The notes: generated by a model from the sequence alone, not told the origin. Shown: positions 28,636 to 37,984, counted from the stretch's first letter. The stretch: DNA of 64,000 bases from Candidatus Babeliales bacterium (GCA_035455925.1 DATIEE010000029.1:1-64000); one strand, 5' to 3'. Program-made: numbers and translations.

Positions 28636-28974
28636 ATGAAAAATACAACACTAATCATAGCGCTTATCGCGATTACAACTGCGTCCGCTATTTCAGCGCA
28701 TTACAGAGAATGTTATACGGATGAAGCAGGGTACCGTCGTTGTGATAGAAGATATAGACCAGTAAGAGATACAGTAGAAGGGGCGGGCGATGTTGCTGCA
28801 AATATTCTCACTCTTGGTGGTCACAGCAGACGTAAAGCGGAAGAACAACAAGAACGTGAAGAAATGCGACAGAATCGTCGTGGCGTACAACCAAAAAAAT
28901 ACCGAGACGATTACGCAGATGATGAAAACACCTACGATCCTTATGACCGTAGCAATGAAGATAATTTACAGTAA
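28636..28974 (+). CDS. Small exported protein, unknown, basic and acidic tail
   Basis: A 112 aa protein with a signal peptide (MKNTTLIIALIAITTASAIS) nearly the same as its upstream neighbour's. The mature part has CYTDEAGYRRCDRRYRP with two Cys, a short Gly/Ala hydrophobic stretch (GAGDVAANILTLGG), then a highly charged tail. It resembles small envelope-associated proteins, but I cannot name it. A GC-rich hairpin follows. Confidence 0.7.
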   Translation: MKNTTLIIALIAITTASAISAHYRECYTDEAGYRRCDRRYRPVRDTVEGAGDVAANILTLGGHSRRKAEEQQEREEMRQNRRGVQPKKYRDDYADDENTYDPYDRSNEDNLQ

Positions 28975-28998
28975 ATTACCAACGTAAATTAAGAATAT

Positions 28999-29029
28999 AT
29001 AAGGCCTGGTGATATAAGCCAGGCCTTAT
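28999..29029 (+). terminator. GC-rich hairpin after the 28636 gene
   Basis: AAGGCCTGG and CCAGGCCTT are exact reverse complements with a 9-base loop, placed between two exported-protein genes. The T run after it is short (ATT), so it could be a terminator or an mRNA-stabilising hairpin. Confidence 0.6.
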
Positions 29030-29063
29030 TGAAATCAATTAATGAGAAAAAATGGGATAAACT

Positions 29064-29459
29064 ATGAAAAACATACAAAAAATAACGTTATTTATCTTCA
29101 CCTGCATAGCACTTACCAACCTTCCTATTCATTCGTTTTACTATGATGATGATGGAGGAAGAGTCCTAGGATCTACCGCAACTGGCGCTTTTATCGGTGG
29201 CGTTGCTGGAGGAGGAAGAGGAGCCGCCATCGGAGCGGGCGTAGGAGCTGGTGTAGGTCTTCTATCTACTGCAGCACATAATAGACATCGTCGATATGAT
29301 GATGATTATTATTACGACAATAGATATCGAAATAGATATAGACATCCTAGATACAGTTCAATAAAGCGGGAAAATGAAAATCTCGCAAAGGAAAATGCAG
29401 CATTACGACAACAGTTACAAGAACAACAATTCCCACGGCAACCATTACCGCAGGAATAA
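29064..29459 (+). CDS. Exported glycine-zipper protein
   Basis: A 131 aa protein with a signal peptide at residues 1-24. Residues 33-70 form a glycine zipper (GSTATGAFIGGVAGGGRGAA and GAGVGAGVGLL), which in this class inserts into or spans a membrane, as in outer-membrane SlyB-like and Rickettsia 17-kDa-like proteins. It is followed by a Tyr/Asp/Arg-rich linker and a coiled coil (residues 104-126, SIKRENENLAKENAALRQQL). It has no lipobox. It is the third in a run of small exported proteins and ends at a strong terminator. Confidence 0.75.
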   Translation: MKNIQKITLFIFTCIALTNLPIHSFYYDDDGGRVLGSTATGAFIGGVAGGGRGAAIGAGVGAGVGLLSTAAHNRHRRYDDDYYYDNRYRNRYRHPRYSSIKRENENLAKENAALRQQLQEQQFPRQPLPQE

Positions 29460-29485
29460 AAAATCACTCATCCCAAACCACCTAC

Positions 29486-29971
29486 TTAAGAGCAAGCATG
29501 TATGCTTGCTCTTTTTATATAGATAAAAATATCTGAATTAAGTGGTAACGTAGAATTTTTAATAACAATAGTGCAATATCGATTAGGACTTGCAAACTGC
29601 ATAATTGTTTCTACGCCATTAAAAGAAACCAGATGCTTCCAACCTGATCGCTCCATCTGATTATTAAAAAAATCAATAGCTTGAGTACAAGAAAGGGGAC
29701 TTCTATAACCAAACACTAATGTATCAGATTCGGAAATGTCACAAGACACCGGTATAATACGTTCATTGTAAAAAGGGATTGAAATATCAACAAGCATTGC
29801 TTCCTGTTGAACAACGATAGCAAGATTTTTACTATAGCAATTATCAATCACCACATCATGAGTAATTGGTTGATGACATTTATAACGTTTTGTACAAGAA
29901 GGTAACAATAATAAACAAAACATTACTATAAAAAATTTCGCTCTAACCACATCCTCTGTTTTGGAATTCAT
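29486..29971 (-). CDS. Predicted lipoprotein of unknown function
   Basis: A 161 aa protein with a lipoprotein signal: hydrophobic FFIVMFCLLLLPSC with the lipid-anchored Cys at residue 26. The mature part (about 135 aa) looks like a small alpha/beta domain, with QAIDFFNNQMERSGWKHL reminiscent of envelope lipoproteins that contain a DUF4810- or BamC-like fold, but I cannot assign it. It starts 2 bases after rplS on the same strand, so it belongs to the ffh-trmD-rplS transcript, and its 3' end lies in a terminator stem. Confidence 0.7.
   Translation of the reverse strand: MNSKTEDVVRAKFFIVMFCLLLLPSCTKRYKCHQPITHDVVIDNCYSKNLAIVVQQEAMLVDISIPFYNERIIPVSCDISESDTLVFGYRSPLSCTQAIDFFNNQMERSGWKHLVSFNGVETIMQFASPNRYCTIVIKNSTLPLNSDIFIYIKRASIHACS
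29489..29516 (+). terminator. Terminator overlapping the end of the convergent lipoprotein gene
   Basis: AGAGCAAGCAT and ATGCTTGCTCT are perfect reverse complements with a 2-base loop followed by TTTTT. The stem also encodes the last residues of the lipoprotein on the other strand. Confidence 0.85.
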
Positions 29972-29973
29972 AA

Positions 29974-30381
29974 TTATTCAGAAGCAAGTGTCGCTTTACG
30001 CTTAGCAATTGAAATTTTTGTTTCAACAAGTTGTTTGACGTGCGCAGCTTTACCAATTCTTTTACGAAGATAGTATAATTTAGCACGACGTACATCCCCC
30101 TTGCTAAGTACTTTTATTTCTTTAATAAGTGGAGAAAAGAAAGGAAAAATACGCTCTACAGCAATTGAATTATCTGCTATTTTACGTACGATAAAAGTAC
30201 TCGATATACCTTTTTTATGCATAGCAATTACATTGCCCTGAAATGCTTGTAAACGTTCTTTTCCTGCTTCTTTGATACTTTGAGATACAACGACCATATC
30301 ACCAATACCAAATGCTGGATATTCACGATTTTGCATACCAATACTGCGAATTGTTTCTTTTGTATAAAATGTTGCTTTCAT
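29974..30381 (-). CDS. rplS: Ribosomal protein L19
   Basis: A 135 aa L19 at the 30S-50S interface. Family segments are visible: FGIGDMVVVSQSIKEAGKER, FQGNVIAMHKKGISSTF, and VRRAKLYYLRKRIGKAA. It has a C-terminal extension of about 15 residues. It follows trmD by 74 bases, as in many bacteria, and leads straight into the lipoprotein gene. Confidence 0.95.
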   Translation of the reverse strand: MKATFYTKETIRSIGMQNREYPAFGIGDMVVVSQSIKEAGKERLQAFQGNVIAMHKKGISSTFIVRKIADNSIAVERIFPFFSPLIKEIKVLSKGDVRRAKLYYLRKRIGKAAHVKQLVETKISIAKRKATLASE

Positions 30382-30455
30382 GCGAGATTCCTCTTCAACC
30401 TGTTTATATAAATATTTTTAAATATAACGTAAAAATGGTATTACAGCAACCTTTC

Positions 30456-31760
30456 TCAAATTCGTTGCTGATTAATACCTAACCATCTATCAAGAATAAT
30501 AGCTACAGCTGATCTAACGGACAAATGATTAAAATCAGAAAATCCATCAATCGGCAATAAAACATAATCACTGCGCTCAATTATTGCTGATGAAAGTCCT
30601 TGTCCTGTGCCAAAAAGAATTAAAATTGGCCTATCAGCTTGCCATACTTTTTTTTGATCACCAAAAGAAATAACTTGTTGTAACCCTGTTACCTGTGCTG
30701 ATGTTGCAACAATAAGCGGTTTTTTGCCTTCTTTCTCTTCTATATTCTTAACAATCTCATCAAATGATCCACCAATCTGCACAAGCTGGATGGCGTCATA
30801 GCGACATCTATTATATTCAAAACCAATCCCTTTTTTCCAAAAATCAAGCATTGTATTCACAATTTTTTGTTGATCAAGCAATGGTGTTACAATAAAAAAT
30901 TCCTTAACACCATATGTTTTTGACGAACGCGCAATATCATGAATATCAATTGATGTTACCGATGTTACGCCAGGCTTTCTTTCATCTCCAATAAGCACAT
31001 CACTATGCATCAATGCTACATAATGATGTGGAATATAACAATAAGCAAGCTGCCTATCCCCTAGCGTAAGCTTCTGAGAACGCAACCACGCAAAATGATC
31101 CCTAACTGTTTTTTGCACTGCATGATCATTACGCCATTCTTCAATAGCTCCGTGATTTCCAGAACGAATCACATCAGGAACACGCTTATCCTTCCACTCA
31201 ACTGGCTCGGTATACGAAGGAAAGTCAACAAATGGGCCATTAAATGATTCTCGACGCACTGATTCTTCTTTTCCAACTACACCTGGTATTAAACGCAACA
31301 CACCTTCTAGAAGAAGCATTGCAGGGACATCGCCACCCATAATAACAAAATCCCCTACAGAAAGAACCAAATCTGCATACTCTTCTTCTACCCGCGCATC
31401 CATTCCTTCATAACGTGCAGGTATAATCATTATATGACCACATTTTTGTCCTTGAGCAGCAATATGTTCAAACATACGTTGATCAATCTTTTCACCACGA
31501 GGGGAAAAGAAAATTTTAAATGCTTTACCATACCGCGCCTCTTTATCCTCGATTGCCTTTTGAACAACCGTAGGACGAATTAACATTCCAGCTCCAGGAC
31601 CAAATGTAGGTGCATCAATCCGCTCTTTCGGTTCTACATACGAAAAAAATGATTGCACATGTATATGTACAATCTCTTTTTCTTGTGCGCGCCCAACTAA
31701 ACTTGTATGCACAAATGGCGCATATAGCTGATCAAAAACAGTAAGAATTGATATATTCAT
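30456..31760 (-). CDS. trmD: TrmD tRNA (guanine-37-N1) methyltransferase fused to a second SPOUT domain
   Basis: Residues 1-250 are TrmD, the knotted SAM enzyme that makes m1G37 in tRNA: FGPGAGMLIRP, YEGMDARVEEEYADLVLSVG and DFVIMGGDVPA are intact. Residues 255-434 form a second alpha/beta-knot domain like the COG4752/Methyltrn_RNA_4 (PF09936) proteins such as Thermotoga TM1570, with HSDVL...SVTSIDIHDIARS at its start and the knot region ILFGTGQGLS, DGFSDFNHLSVRSA. TrmD alone is about 240 aa, so this is a fusion. The second domain's RNA target is unknown. It lies 15 bases downstream of khpA. Confidence 0.92.
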   Translation of the reverse strand: MNISILTVFDQLYAPFVHTSLVGRAQEKEIVHIHVQSFFSYVEPKERIDAPTFGPGAGMLIRPTVVQKAIEDKEARYGKAFKIFFSPRGEKIDQRMFEHIAAQGQKCGHIMIIPARYEGMDARVEEEYADLVLSVGDFVIMGGDVPAMLLLEGVLRLIPGVVGKEESVRRESFNGPFVDFPSYTEPVEWKDKRVPDVIRSGNHGAIEEWRNDHAVQKTVRDHFAWLRSQKLTLGDRQLAYCYIPHHYVALMHSDVLIGDERKPGVTSVTSIDIHDIARSSKTYGVKEFFIVTPLLDQQKIVNTMLDFWKKGIGFEYNRCRYDAIQLVQIGGSFDEIVKNIEEKEGKKPLIVATSAQVTGLQQVISFGDQKKVWQADRPILILFGTGQGLSSAIIERSDYVLLPIDGFSDFNHLSVRSAVAIILDRWLGINQQRI

Positions 31761-31775
31761 TGCATTAATAATAGT

Positions 31776-32009
31776 TTACCGAGAAAGCTCAAGCATAATT
31801 TTTTTTTTATGATTAGGCATGGCAGCATCAATCAAAGCTCGTATAGATTTAATTGTATGGCCTTCCTTTCCAATAACACGGCCTCGATCTTCTGAAGCTA
31901 CTCTAATTTCAAGAAGATCAATATCCTCTTTTTCAGTAAATGTAACAATAACATCTTGTGGATACAAAACTAATTGTTGCACTACAAAAATTACCAATTC
32001 TCTTATCAT
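31776..32009 (-). CDS. khpA: KH-domain RNA-binding protein KhpA
   Basis: A 77 aa single type II KH domain with the GxxG loop (VIGKEGHTIKSI). KhpA binds RNA, often with KhpB, and affects cell division and translation in other bacteria. It lies between rpsP (9 bases upstream) and trmD, its usual place. rimM, normally next, is missing. Confidence 0.92.
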   Translation of the reverse strand: MIRELVIFVVQQLVLYPQDVIVTFTEKEDIDLLEIRVASEDRGRVIGKEGHTIKSIRALIDAAMPNHKKKIMLELSR

Positions 32010-32018
32010 ACCTATGCC

Positions 32019-32327
32019 TTATACCGCTTCTTCAACAGTTTTCTTTATAACTGTTTTTACAGCTGTTGCTTCAATTATTGGTGATAAGCCAGATTTTTTA
32101 TACAAACGATAGATTTTTTTTGCTGAATCAGTCGCGATTGCACCCTTTGATAACCATGCTTGATAAATATCTTCATGAAACTGAACAACAATACCTTCCA
32201 CAGGATCATATGTTCCAACATTTGCAAGCATCGCCCCATCCCTTTTGTTACGTGCATCAGTTGCTATAATTCGATAAAATGGTCTATTTGTTGTTCCGAT
32301 TCGGGACAAACGAATTTTAACTGCCAT
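32019..32327 (-). CDS. rpsP: Ribosomal protein S16
   Basis: A 102 aa S16: MAVKIRLSRIGTTNRPFYRI, then DARNKRDGAMLANVGTYDP and the conserved WLSKGAIATDSAKKI. The C-terminal tail is short. It is 80 bases downstream of ffh and begins the rpsP-khpA-trmD-rplS cluster. Confidence 0.96.
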   Translation of the reverse strand: MAVKIRLSRIGTTNRPFYRIIATDARNKRDGAMLANVGTYDPVEGIVVQFHEDIYQAWLSKGAIATDSAKKIYRLYKKSGLSPIIEATAVKTVIKKTVEEAV

Positions 32328-32406
32328 AGAAAGAAATCCTTAATAAAAAAACAAAACATATATACATTATCAGATTAATTAAGCCCTATAAAGACTTAAA
32401 CTTATT

Positions 32407-33699
32407 TCATAGCTTAACATATTGCTTCATTTCTTCAAAGCGTTTCAAAAGATTTGCTACATCTGATACCGTTACTCCGGCTCCTCTAGCAACACGTTGC
32501 ATCCGTGAATAATCAATAATACCTTGATTAAGACGTTCTTTTAATGTCATCGAAGAAATGATTGCACGAAATTTTTTTAATTCAACTTCTCCTTTTTGCA
32601 CCATTTCAGGAGAAACTTTAACACCCATACCAGGAATATATTGCAATAATTGGGAAAAAGAACCTAAACGATTCATCAACTCCATTTGATCGGCAAAGTC
32701 TTGCAATGAAAACGATCCATCCTGTAATGATTTTTCTGCTCTTTTTTGTTCAGTAGCAGAAATTTTTTCTTCTGCACGCTCTAAAAGTGTGCGAATATCA
32801 CCTTTACCTAACATCCTCTCTGCGGCACGATCAGGATAAAAGAAATTCAGATCAGTGACTTTTTCACCCTCACCAACAAAAACAATGGGCTTTTTTAATA
32901 TAAATCTAAACGCAAAAGCTGCTCCACCACGCGTATCACTGTCCATTTTAGTCAATGTAGCTCCATGAAACCCTATTATGTCATCAAAAGCTTTTGCAAT
33001 AGCAAGCGACTCTTGCCCAGTCATTGCATCTAAAACCAACATTTTATATGCTGGTCGCACTAATGCATCAACTTCTTGTAATTCCTGCAGCATACTATTA
33101 TCAATATGCAAACGACCTGCTGTATCCAATAAAATAACGTCAAAACCATTATTGCTACCAAAAGAAAAAATTTCTTTTGCTGCTGCAACTGGATCATTAC
33201 TATTAGTTCTATAAAAAGAAACGTCTGCTTGGCGGGCCAAAACTTCAAGCTGGTCGATCGCTGCTGGACGGTAAAAATCTATTGATCCAACCAAGATTTT
33301 TTTTACCATTCCAAGTTTTAAGGCATCCTGCTTAATCTTATGCGCTAATTTACCAATCGTTGTTGTTTTACCTGAACCTTGCAAACCCATTACCATGACT
33401 GTTGATGGACGAGAAAATGAAGACGCGCTATCATCACCACCAAGAAATTCAACAATTTTATTGTGAACAATCGTCATTAATTGTTCTGCCGGCTTTAACG
33501 TCCCAACCACATTTTGTCCAATTACATCATTTTTTACTGATATAATAAATGTTTGCACAACACCATAAGGAACATCTGCTTCAAGTAACGCTTGCTCGAC
33601 AGTTTCAAGAGCATCTTTAATATTTTGTTCCGTCAATTTTTTGGTAATTTCAAGGTCAGAAAAAAGTGATGAAAATTTCTGTGAAAGAAAATCAAACAT
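32407..33699 (-). CDS. ffh: Signal recognition particle GTPase Ffh
   Basis: Ffh binds signal sequences with 4.5S RNA and targets nascent membrane proteins to FtsY. N, G and M domains are present in 430 aa: GLQGSGKTTT (G1), DTAGRLHIDN (G3), TKMDSDTRGG (G4) and an M domain with LGSFSQLLQYIPGMG and ERLNQGIIDYSRMQRVARGAG. It heads the ffh-rpsP-khpA-trmD-rplS gene order. Confidence 0.96.
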   Translation of the reverse strand: MFDFLSQKFSSLFSDLEITKKLTEQNIKDALETVEQALLEADVPYGVVQTFIISVKNDVIGQNVVGTLKPAEQLMTIVHNKIVEFLGGDDSASSFSRPSTVMVMGLQGSGKTTTIGKLAHKIKQDALKLGMVKKILVGSIDFYRPAAIDQLEVLARQADVSFYRTNSNDPVAAAKEIFSFGSNNGFDVILLDTAGRLHIDNSMLQELQEVDALVRPAYKMLVLDAMTGQESLAIAKAFDDIIGFHGATLTKMDSDTRGGAAFAFRFILKKPIVFVGEGEKVTDLNFFYPDRAAERMLGKGDIRTLLERAEEKISATEQKRAEKSLQDGSFSLQDFADQMELMNRLGSFSQLLQYIPGMGVKVSPEMVQKGEVELKKFRAIISSMTLKERLNQGIIDYSRMQRVARGAGVTVSDVANLLKRFEEMKQYVKL

Positions 33700-33848
33700 A
33701 TCAAAAATCCTTTTTGAAAAAGATAAAAAATAATTTATTTTATTTTGTTATGTTATCCTATCATAAATATCAAACTTTTTCTAAAAAAACGTAAAACCAA
33801 TACTAATATATCAATATTTTTTGCCGACTATATAACTATATTAATTTA

Positions 33849-33876
33849 TTGACATTTTTTCAAATTGAATTATTAT
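33849..33876 (+). promoter_or_regulatory. Sigma-70-like promoter upstream of the M48 protease gene
   Basis: A perfect -35 TTGACA (33849-33854) is followed after 16 bases by TATTAT (33871-33876), a 5/6 match to TATAAT, about 46 bases before the start codon. Confidence 0.6.
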
Positions 33877-33922
33877 TAATAATAAGCACACCTAACAGTA
33901 AAAAGCAATTTGGAGTACAATT

Positions 33923-34915
33923 ATGAAAATAATACGCACTATCTACTTATTAATCACATTAGCCTTTGCAACACAAGTAAGCAACTCTTTTTGCATGCAC
34001 AATATTATGAGAGCAATTACAAAAGGAGCGATAGCCGCTGCATGTTCATCAATAGAATTATTGTTCACATTTAGTCCATTAGCAAATGCAACATTATTAA
34101 ATCCTGCTGATCTACGCGCAAAAAATCTCAAAAATGTTCAATCAAACGCACCTGAATCAATAATAAACTTCGTTACACATATTGCAAAGGAAAAAGAAAT
34201 CAACGATGTAAAAGTCATTCTTAATGATAAAGCATACAGTTACAATACTGACACAAATAAACATATTATTTTTATTCCCAATAAAGAAGCTACTGATTTA
34301 GAACTTTTACTAGCCAAAACAACCTTAACATCTGAAGAAGAAGAACAGCTCAATAGACACAAATCCATATTATACCATGAGATAGCCCACAACATACGAA
34401 GTAGCAATAAATATGTCCCTATGTATGAAGCAAGCATTGGAACTGTCGGTGGCATTACAACTTCCGCTTTGTTAACGCGCTTTACGCACAAATTATTCCC
34501 GACTTTTAAACAACATTTTGCTTTAAAAAACACCTTAAAAATGGCGCGCGGAGGAGTAACCTTCTTTACAATTTATAACATAATGAACATGAATTTTTAC
34601 GCAAAATATGAGGAATTAAAAGCTGATGATGGCATACCTTCTCAAAAAAAAGTGTTACAAGCTCACATAAATGATTCTAAAAAACGTCATGAAGCGTATC
34701 TAGAATGTATAAACATTATAAAAGAACGTGCATCATTACATGATATTATTTTATCTCATAAAGACGACCAATTTACAAAACCACAACTTTTTGCCATGAA
34801 GATATTGCCTAAAAATTGCTTTGCCAAACCGCTTGTTATGGATATTGTCTTTCATATGAGATCATCTCACCCCAGCGATTTACGACGAATCCATCGCCTT
34901 GAAAAAAAAATTTAA
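33923..34915 (+). CDS. Exported M48-like zinc metalloprotease
   Basis: A 330 aa protein with a signal peptide at residues 1-24. The zinc motif HEIAH is at 152-156 (His152, Glu153, His156), with a likely third ligand in EELKADD (Glu231, Asp235), the E-x-x-x-D of M48 peptidases. Hydrophobic stretches lie near 33-55 and 210-225. M48 enzymes (HtpX, BepA, LoiP) degrade misfolded envelope proteins. BepA/LoiP-like roles or a host-directed protease are both possible. It is a single gene with its own promoter-like sequence. Confidence 0.8.
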   Translation: MKIIRTIYLLITLAFATQVSNSFCMHNIMRAITKGAIAAACSSIELLFTFSPLANATLLNPADLRAKNLKNVQSNAPESIINFVTHIAKEKEINDVKVILNDKAYSYNTDTNKHIIFIPNKEATDLELLLAKTTLTSEEEEQLNRHKSILYHEIAHNIRSSNKYVPMYEASIGTVGGITTSALLTRFTHKLFPTFKQHFALKNTLKMARGGVTFFTIYNIMNMNFYAKYEELKADDGIPSQKKVLQAHINDSKKRHEAYLECINIIKERASLHDIILSHKDDQFTKPQLFAMKILPKNCFAKPLVMDIVFHMRSSHPSDLRRIHRLEKKI

Positions 34916-35091
34916 AACCTTAAAATCTTAATGTTTATCCTTGCAAAAAAAATAATTTTTTTAGTTTTCTCTCCGTATACCTAACAATCGCGCATAGTCA
35001 ACTTTGCGCACTATACACATTAAAATCATTTATGCTATAATTATAAAGAATAATACGATAGATCCGTGCCATGGCAAGAAGGTAAAAATGT

Positions 35092-36195
35092 ATGAAAAAA
35101 CAAGCAACAACCACCGTTACTCATCCAAAAACATTATTACTTGGAATACAGACTCCTGACCATTACAACATCAACATGGAATCGTATTTTGAGGAATTTC
35201 GCAATTTAGCACGAACTAATGAAGTGCATGATCCAGAAGAACTTTTTATTAAAATTCGCACAATTGATCCGGGATATTTTTTAACCAAAGGCAAACGTGA
35301 TGAAATAAAAACTTTCTGTGACGAACATGAAATTGAGGAAGTTATTATTTCTGAAACTCTTTCATCCCGCCAAGCAGGCAATTTAAGCGAACTTTTAGAT
35401 TGTAATATTTTTGATAGAACTGAGCTTATTCTAGAAATTTTTGAAAAATCTGCTCATACTGCTGAAGGAAAAATGCAAGTTGCTATTGCGCAACTACAAC
35501 ATAAAAAATCACGACTATCTGGTAAAGGTATTCATTTTGGTCAGCAATCCGGTGCAATTGGCGTTAGAGGTGGTTTTGGCGAAACTGCAAAAGAAAAAGA
35601 AACTCGTCACATCGAAGACAGTATCTTGCAACTTAAAAGGCATTTAAATAAAATGCACAGCGCACGTGAAACACAACGCAAACAACGTCTCAGCAGTGGT
35701 GAACCTAACCTTTGTCTTATTGGATACACCAATGCAGGAAAATCAACCATACTTAACATACTCACCAATAGCAATGTACTCGCTGAAGATAAATTATTTG
35801 CAACACTTGATACCACAACTCGCTCACTTTTTATCGACGGCAATAAAAAAGGTACTATTTCTGATACGGTGGGATTTATTCAGCAACTTCCTCCACGATT
35901 AATAGACGCATTTAAATCTACATTATCCGAATTGCATCACGCCGATTTACTATTACATGTCATCGACATTTCTGATTCTGGATGGGAAAATCATATTCGT
36001 ATTGTTCATGATATTTTAACAGATTTAAAAGTTGAAACACCCATGTTATATGTATTTAATAAAGCCGACAAAATCGATACTACATTATTAATTGGTGCTC
36101 TAGAACGATATGAACCACATGTTATTGTTTCATCACTTTCAAAAAAAGGTATTGCTCCACTTATACACTACATCAAAGGTTGGATGCCTCATTAA
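35092..36195 (+). CDS. hflX: Ribosome-associated GTPase HflX
   Basis: HflX splits stalled or stress-damaged ribosomes. All parts are visible in 367 aa: the N-terminal domain with DPGYFLTKGKRDEI, the linker SGAIGVRGGFGETAKEKETR (typical of the family), and the GTPase with GYTNAGKSTILN, DTVGFIQQLPP and FNKAD. The ATG at 35092 has AAGAAGG upstream. It is a single gene between the protease and TPR genes. Confidence 0.95.
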   Translation: MKKQATTTVTHPKTLLLGIQTPDHYNINMESYFEEFRNLARTNEVHDPEELFIKIRTIDPGYFLTKGKRDEIKTFCDEHEIEEVIISETLSSRQAGNLSELLDCNIFDRTELILEIFEKSAHTAEGKMQVAIAQLQHKKSRLSGKGIHFGQQSGAIGVRGGFGETAKEKETRHIEDSILQLKRHLNKMHSARETQRKQRLSSGEPNLCLIGYTNAGKSTILNILTNSNVLAEDKLFATLDTTTRSLFIDGNKKGTISDTVGFIQQLPPRLIDAFKSTLSELHHADLLLHVIDISDSGWENHIRIVHDILTDLKVETPMLYVFNKADKIDTTLLIGALERYEPHVIVSSLSKKGIAPLIHYIKGWMPH

Positions 36196-36265
36196 TTTAC
36201 ATTGATTATTATTCCTTTCTTGTGTATAACAACTGAAACATACAAACACAAGAAAGGACCTGTCT

Positions 36266-37984
36266 ATGAAGCTATTGCGTCAATTAATATTTACAATAGT
36301 TATAACATCTTTATGCAATGCGCCAACAAGCTATGCAACCTCACCTGACTTTATTGAACAGAATTCTCACCACCCTGTTAATTACCAATCTTTTACCGAG
36401 CTCTGCAAACACGCGAATGAACTTTTCACTACAGAACAGTATGAAGAGGCAATAGCATTTTATAAACAAGCACTCGCTTTAAATCCAACGTGCGCACAAC
36501 TTTTTTTTAATCTCGGCCAAGCGCTTTATCATATAAAAAAATATTCTGAAGCGCTGTATGCATACAAAAAAACCATATCTCACAAAAACGATCATTATCG
36601 TGCATATGTCCAAATTGCAAAAATCATGATTGATGTTAAGCAAGCAAATGATGCGATTAAACCTTTAAAAAAAGCGCTTGCCATCGAACCAAATAACCCA
36701 GATGCACGGCTGCTACTTGCGCGCGTCTGCAATGATAAACATTATTTTGATGAGTCAATAAAAATAATTACTGAAGGACTTCAGATTGAACCTCATCATA
36801 TTAATTTAAGATTTGAACTAGGGAATGTATACAATTTAGTCAACAGACTTGATGAAGCACTTACACTTTACCAAGAACTTAATCGCCAAATACCAAACAA
36901 CCCATCAATTTTATATAATATTGCATTCACATTCAAAAAAATCGGCCAACTAGATCAAGCGCTTTATTATTATAATAAAACTCTTGAAATCAACCCCAAT
37001 CATGCAGAAACGCTTTTCAGTCGTGGCCTTGCTTACCTGGTAATGGGAGACTTTGAAAAAGGATGGCATGGCTATGAGTGGCGCTACAATCGCCCTGATC
37101 AAGGATCACTACGTACGTATAAACAACCACGCTGGGATGGATCTGATTTACAAGGAAAAACAATTTTACTTCACGCAGAACAAGGTCTTGGAGATACATT
37201 TCAATTTATTCGCTATGCAAAACTGGTAAAGGAAAAAAATGGCATCGTTATTGCGGCTGTGCAAAAACCTCTTGTCGATCTCATAAAACATTGTAAATAT
37301 ATAGATATGGTTATTTCGCTCAATGAAACTCCACCACACTTTGATGTTCATTCGCCCATTATGTCGTTACCCTATACACTCAAAACAGATCTTGATACCA
37401 TTCCTTGTGATATTCCTTATCTTTATGCCGATGAAAATCTAACTGAACAATGGCAACAAAAATTAGCCACCGATAAAAATTTTAAAATTGGTATCTGCTG
37501 GCAAGGTAATGATAATTATGCAACCCCATTATTACGCGCAACCGTAGCGCAAAAATCAATTCACCCAAAGGAATTTGAACCACTCAGCAAAATTCCTGGC
37601 ATCACCCTTTATAGTTTGCAAAAGACAACCGGGACAGATCAACTGCAAGATCTACCATCAACCATGAACATTATTACATTTGATGGTGACTTTGATCAAA
37701 GCAATGGTCGTTTTATGGATACAGCTGCGGTAATTAAAAATCTTGATCTTGTTATCACCGTTGATACATCAATTTCTCATCTTGCAAGTGGGCTTGGTGT
37801 TCTTACCTGGATTATGCTTCCTAATCCAGCCGATTGGCGCTGGATGATTAACCGCGCTGATTCTCCATGGTATCCAGGAGTTACCCGTCTTTTTAAACAA
37901 CCAACGCCAGGAGATTGGAAAACATTGATTGCAGAAATTACTCAAGAACTCAAAATACATATTGAAGGAATTAATCATGCATAA
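36266..37984 (+). CDS. Exported TPR protein with glycosyltransferase-like C-terminal domain
   Basis: A 572 aa protein with a signal peptide at residues 1-25. About seven TPR repeats span residues 38-275 (for example YEEAIAFYKQALALNPTCAQ). The C-terminal 290 residues form a GT-B-like domain of the kind annotated GT9/heptosyltransferase-like in TPR proteins: LLHAEQGLGDTFQFIRYAK, FKIGICWQGN, LVITVDTSISHLASGLGV and PNPADWRWM. Such enzymes normally work in the cytoplasm, so the signal peptide is odd and suggests export or an anchored orientation. The AAGAAAGGA ribosome site fits the start. It overlaps the next, paralogous gene by 8 bases. Confidence 0.82.
   Translation: MKLLRQLIFTIVITSLCNAPTSYATSPDFIEQNSHHPVNYQSFTELCKHANELFTTEQYEEAIAFYKQALALNPTCAQLFFNLGQALYHIKKYSEALYAYKKTISHKNDHYRAYVQIAKIMIDVKQANDAIKPLKKALAIEPNNPDARLLLARVCNDKHYFDESIKIITEGLQIEPHHINLRFELGNVYNLVNRLDEALTLYQELNRQIPNNPSILYNIAFTFKKIGQLDQALYYYNKTLEINPNHAETLFSRGLAYLVMGDFEKGWHGYEWRYNRPDQGSLRTYKQPRWDGSDLQGKTILLHAEQGLGDTFQFIRYAKLVKEKNGIVIAAVQKPLVDLIKHCKYIDMVISLNETPPHFDVHSPIMSLPYTLKTDLDTIPCDIPYLYADENLTEQWQQKLATDKNFKIGICWQGNDNYATPLLRATVAQKSIHPKEFEPLSKIPGITLYSLQKTTGTDQLQDLPSTMNIITFDGDFDQSNGRFMDTAAVIKNLDLVITVDTSISHLASGLGVLTWIMLPNPADWRWMINRADSPWYPGVTRLFKQPTPGDWKTLIAEITQELKIHIEGINHA

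Noticed and set aside
28992-29036. tRNA or small structured RNA at the GC-rich hairpin
   Set aside because: Only one simple stem is present, with no cloverleaf or conserved RNA core.
34975-35020. Operator from the repeated GCGCA words near 34990-35015
   Set aside because: The match is short and imperfect and could easily arise by chance.
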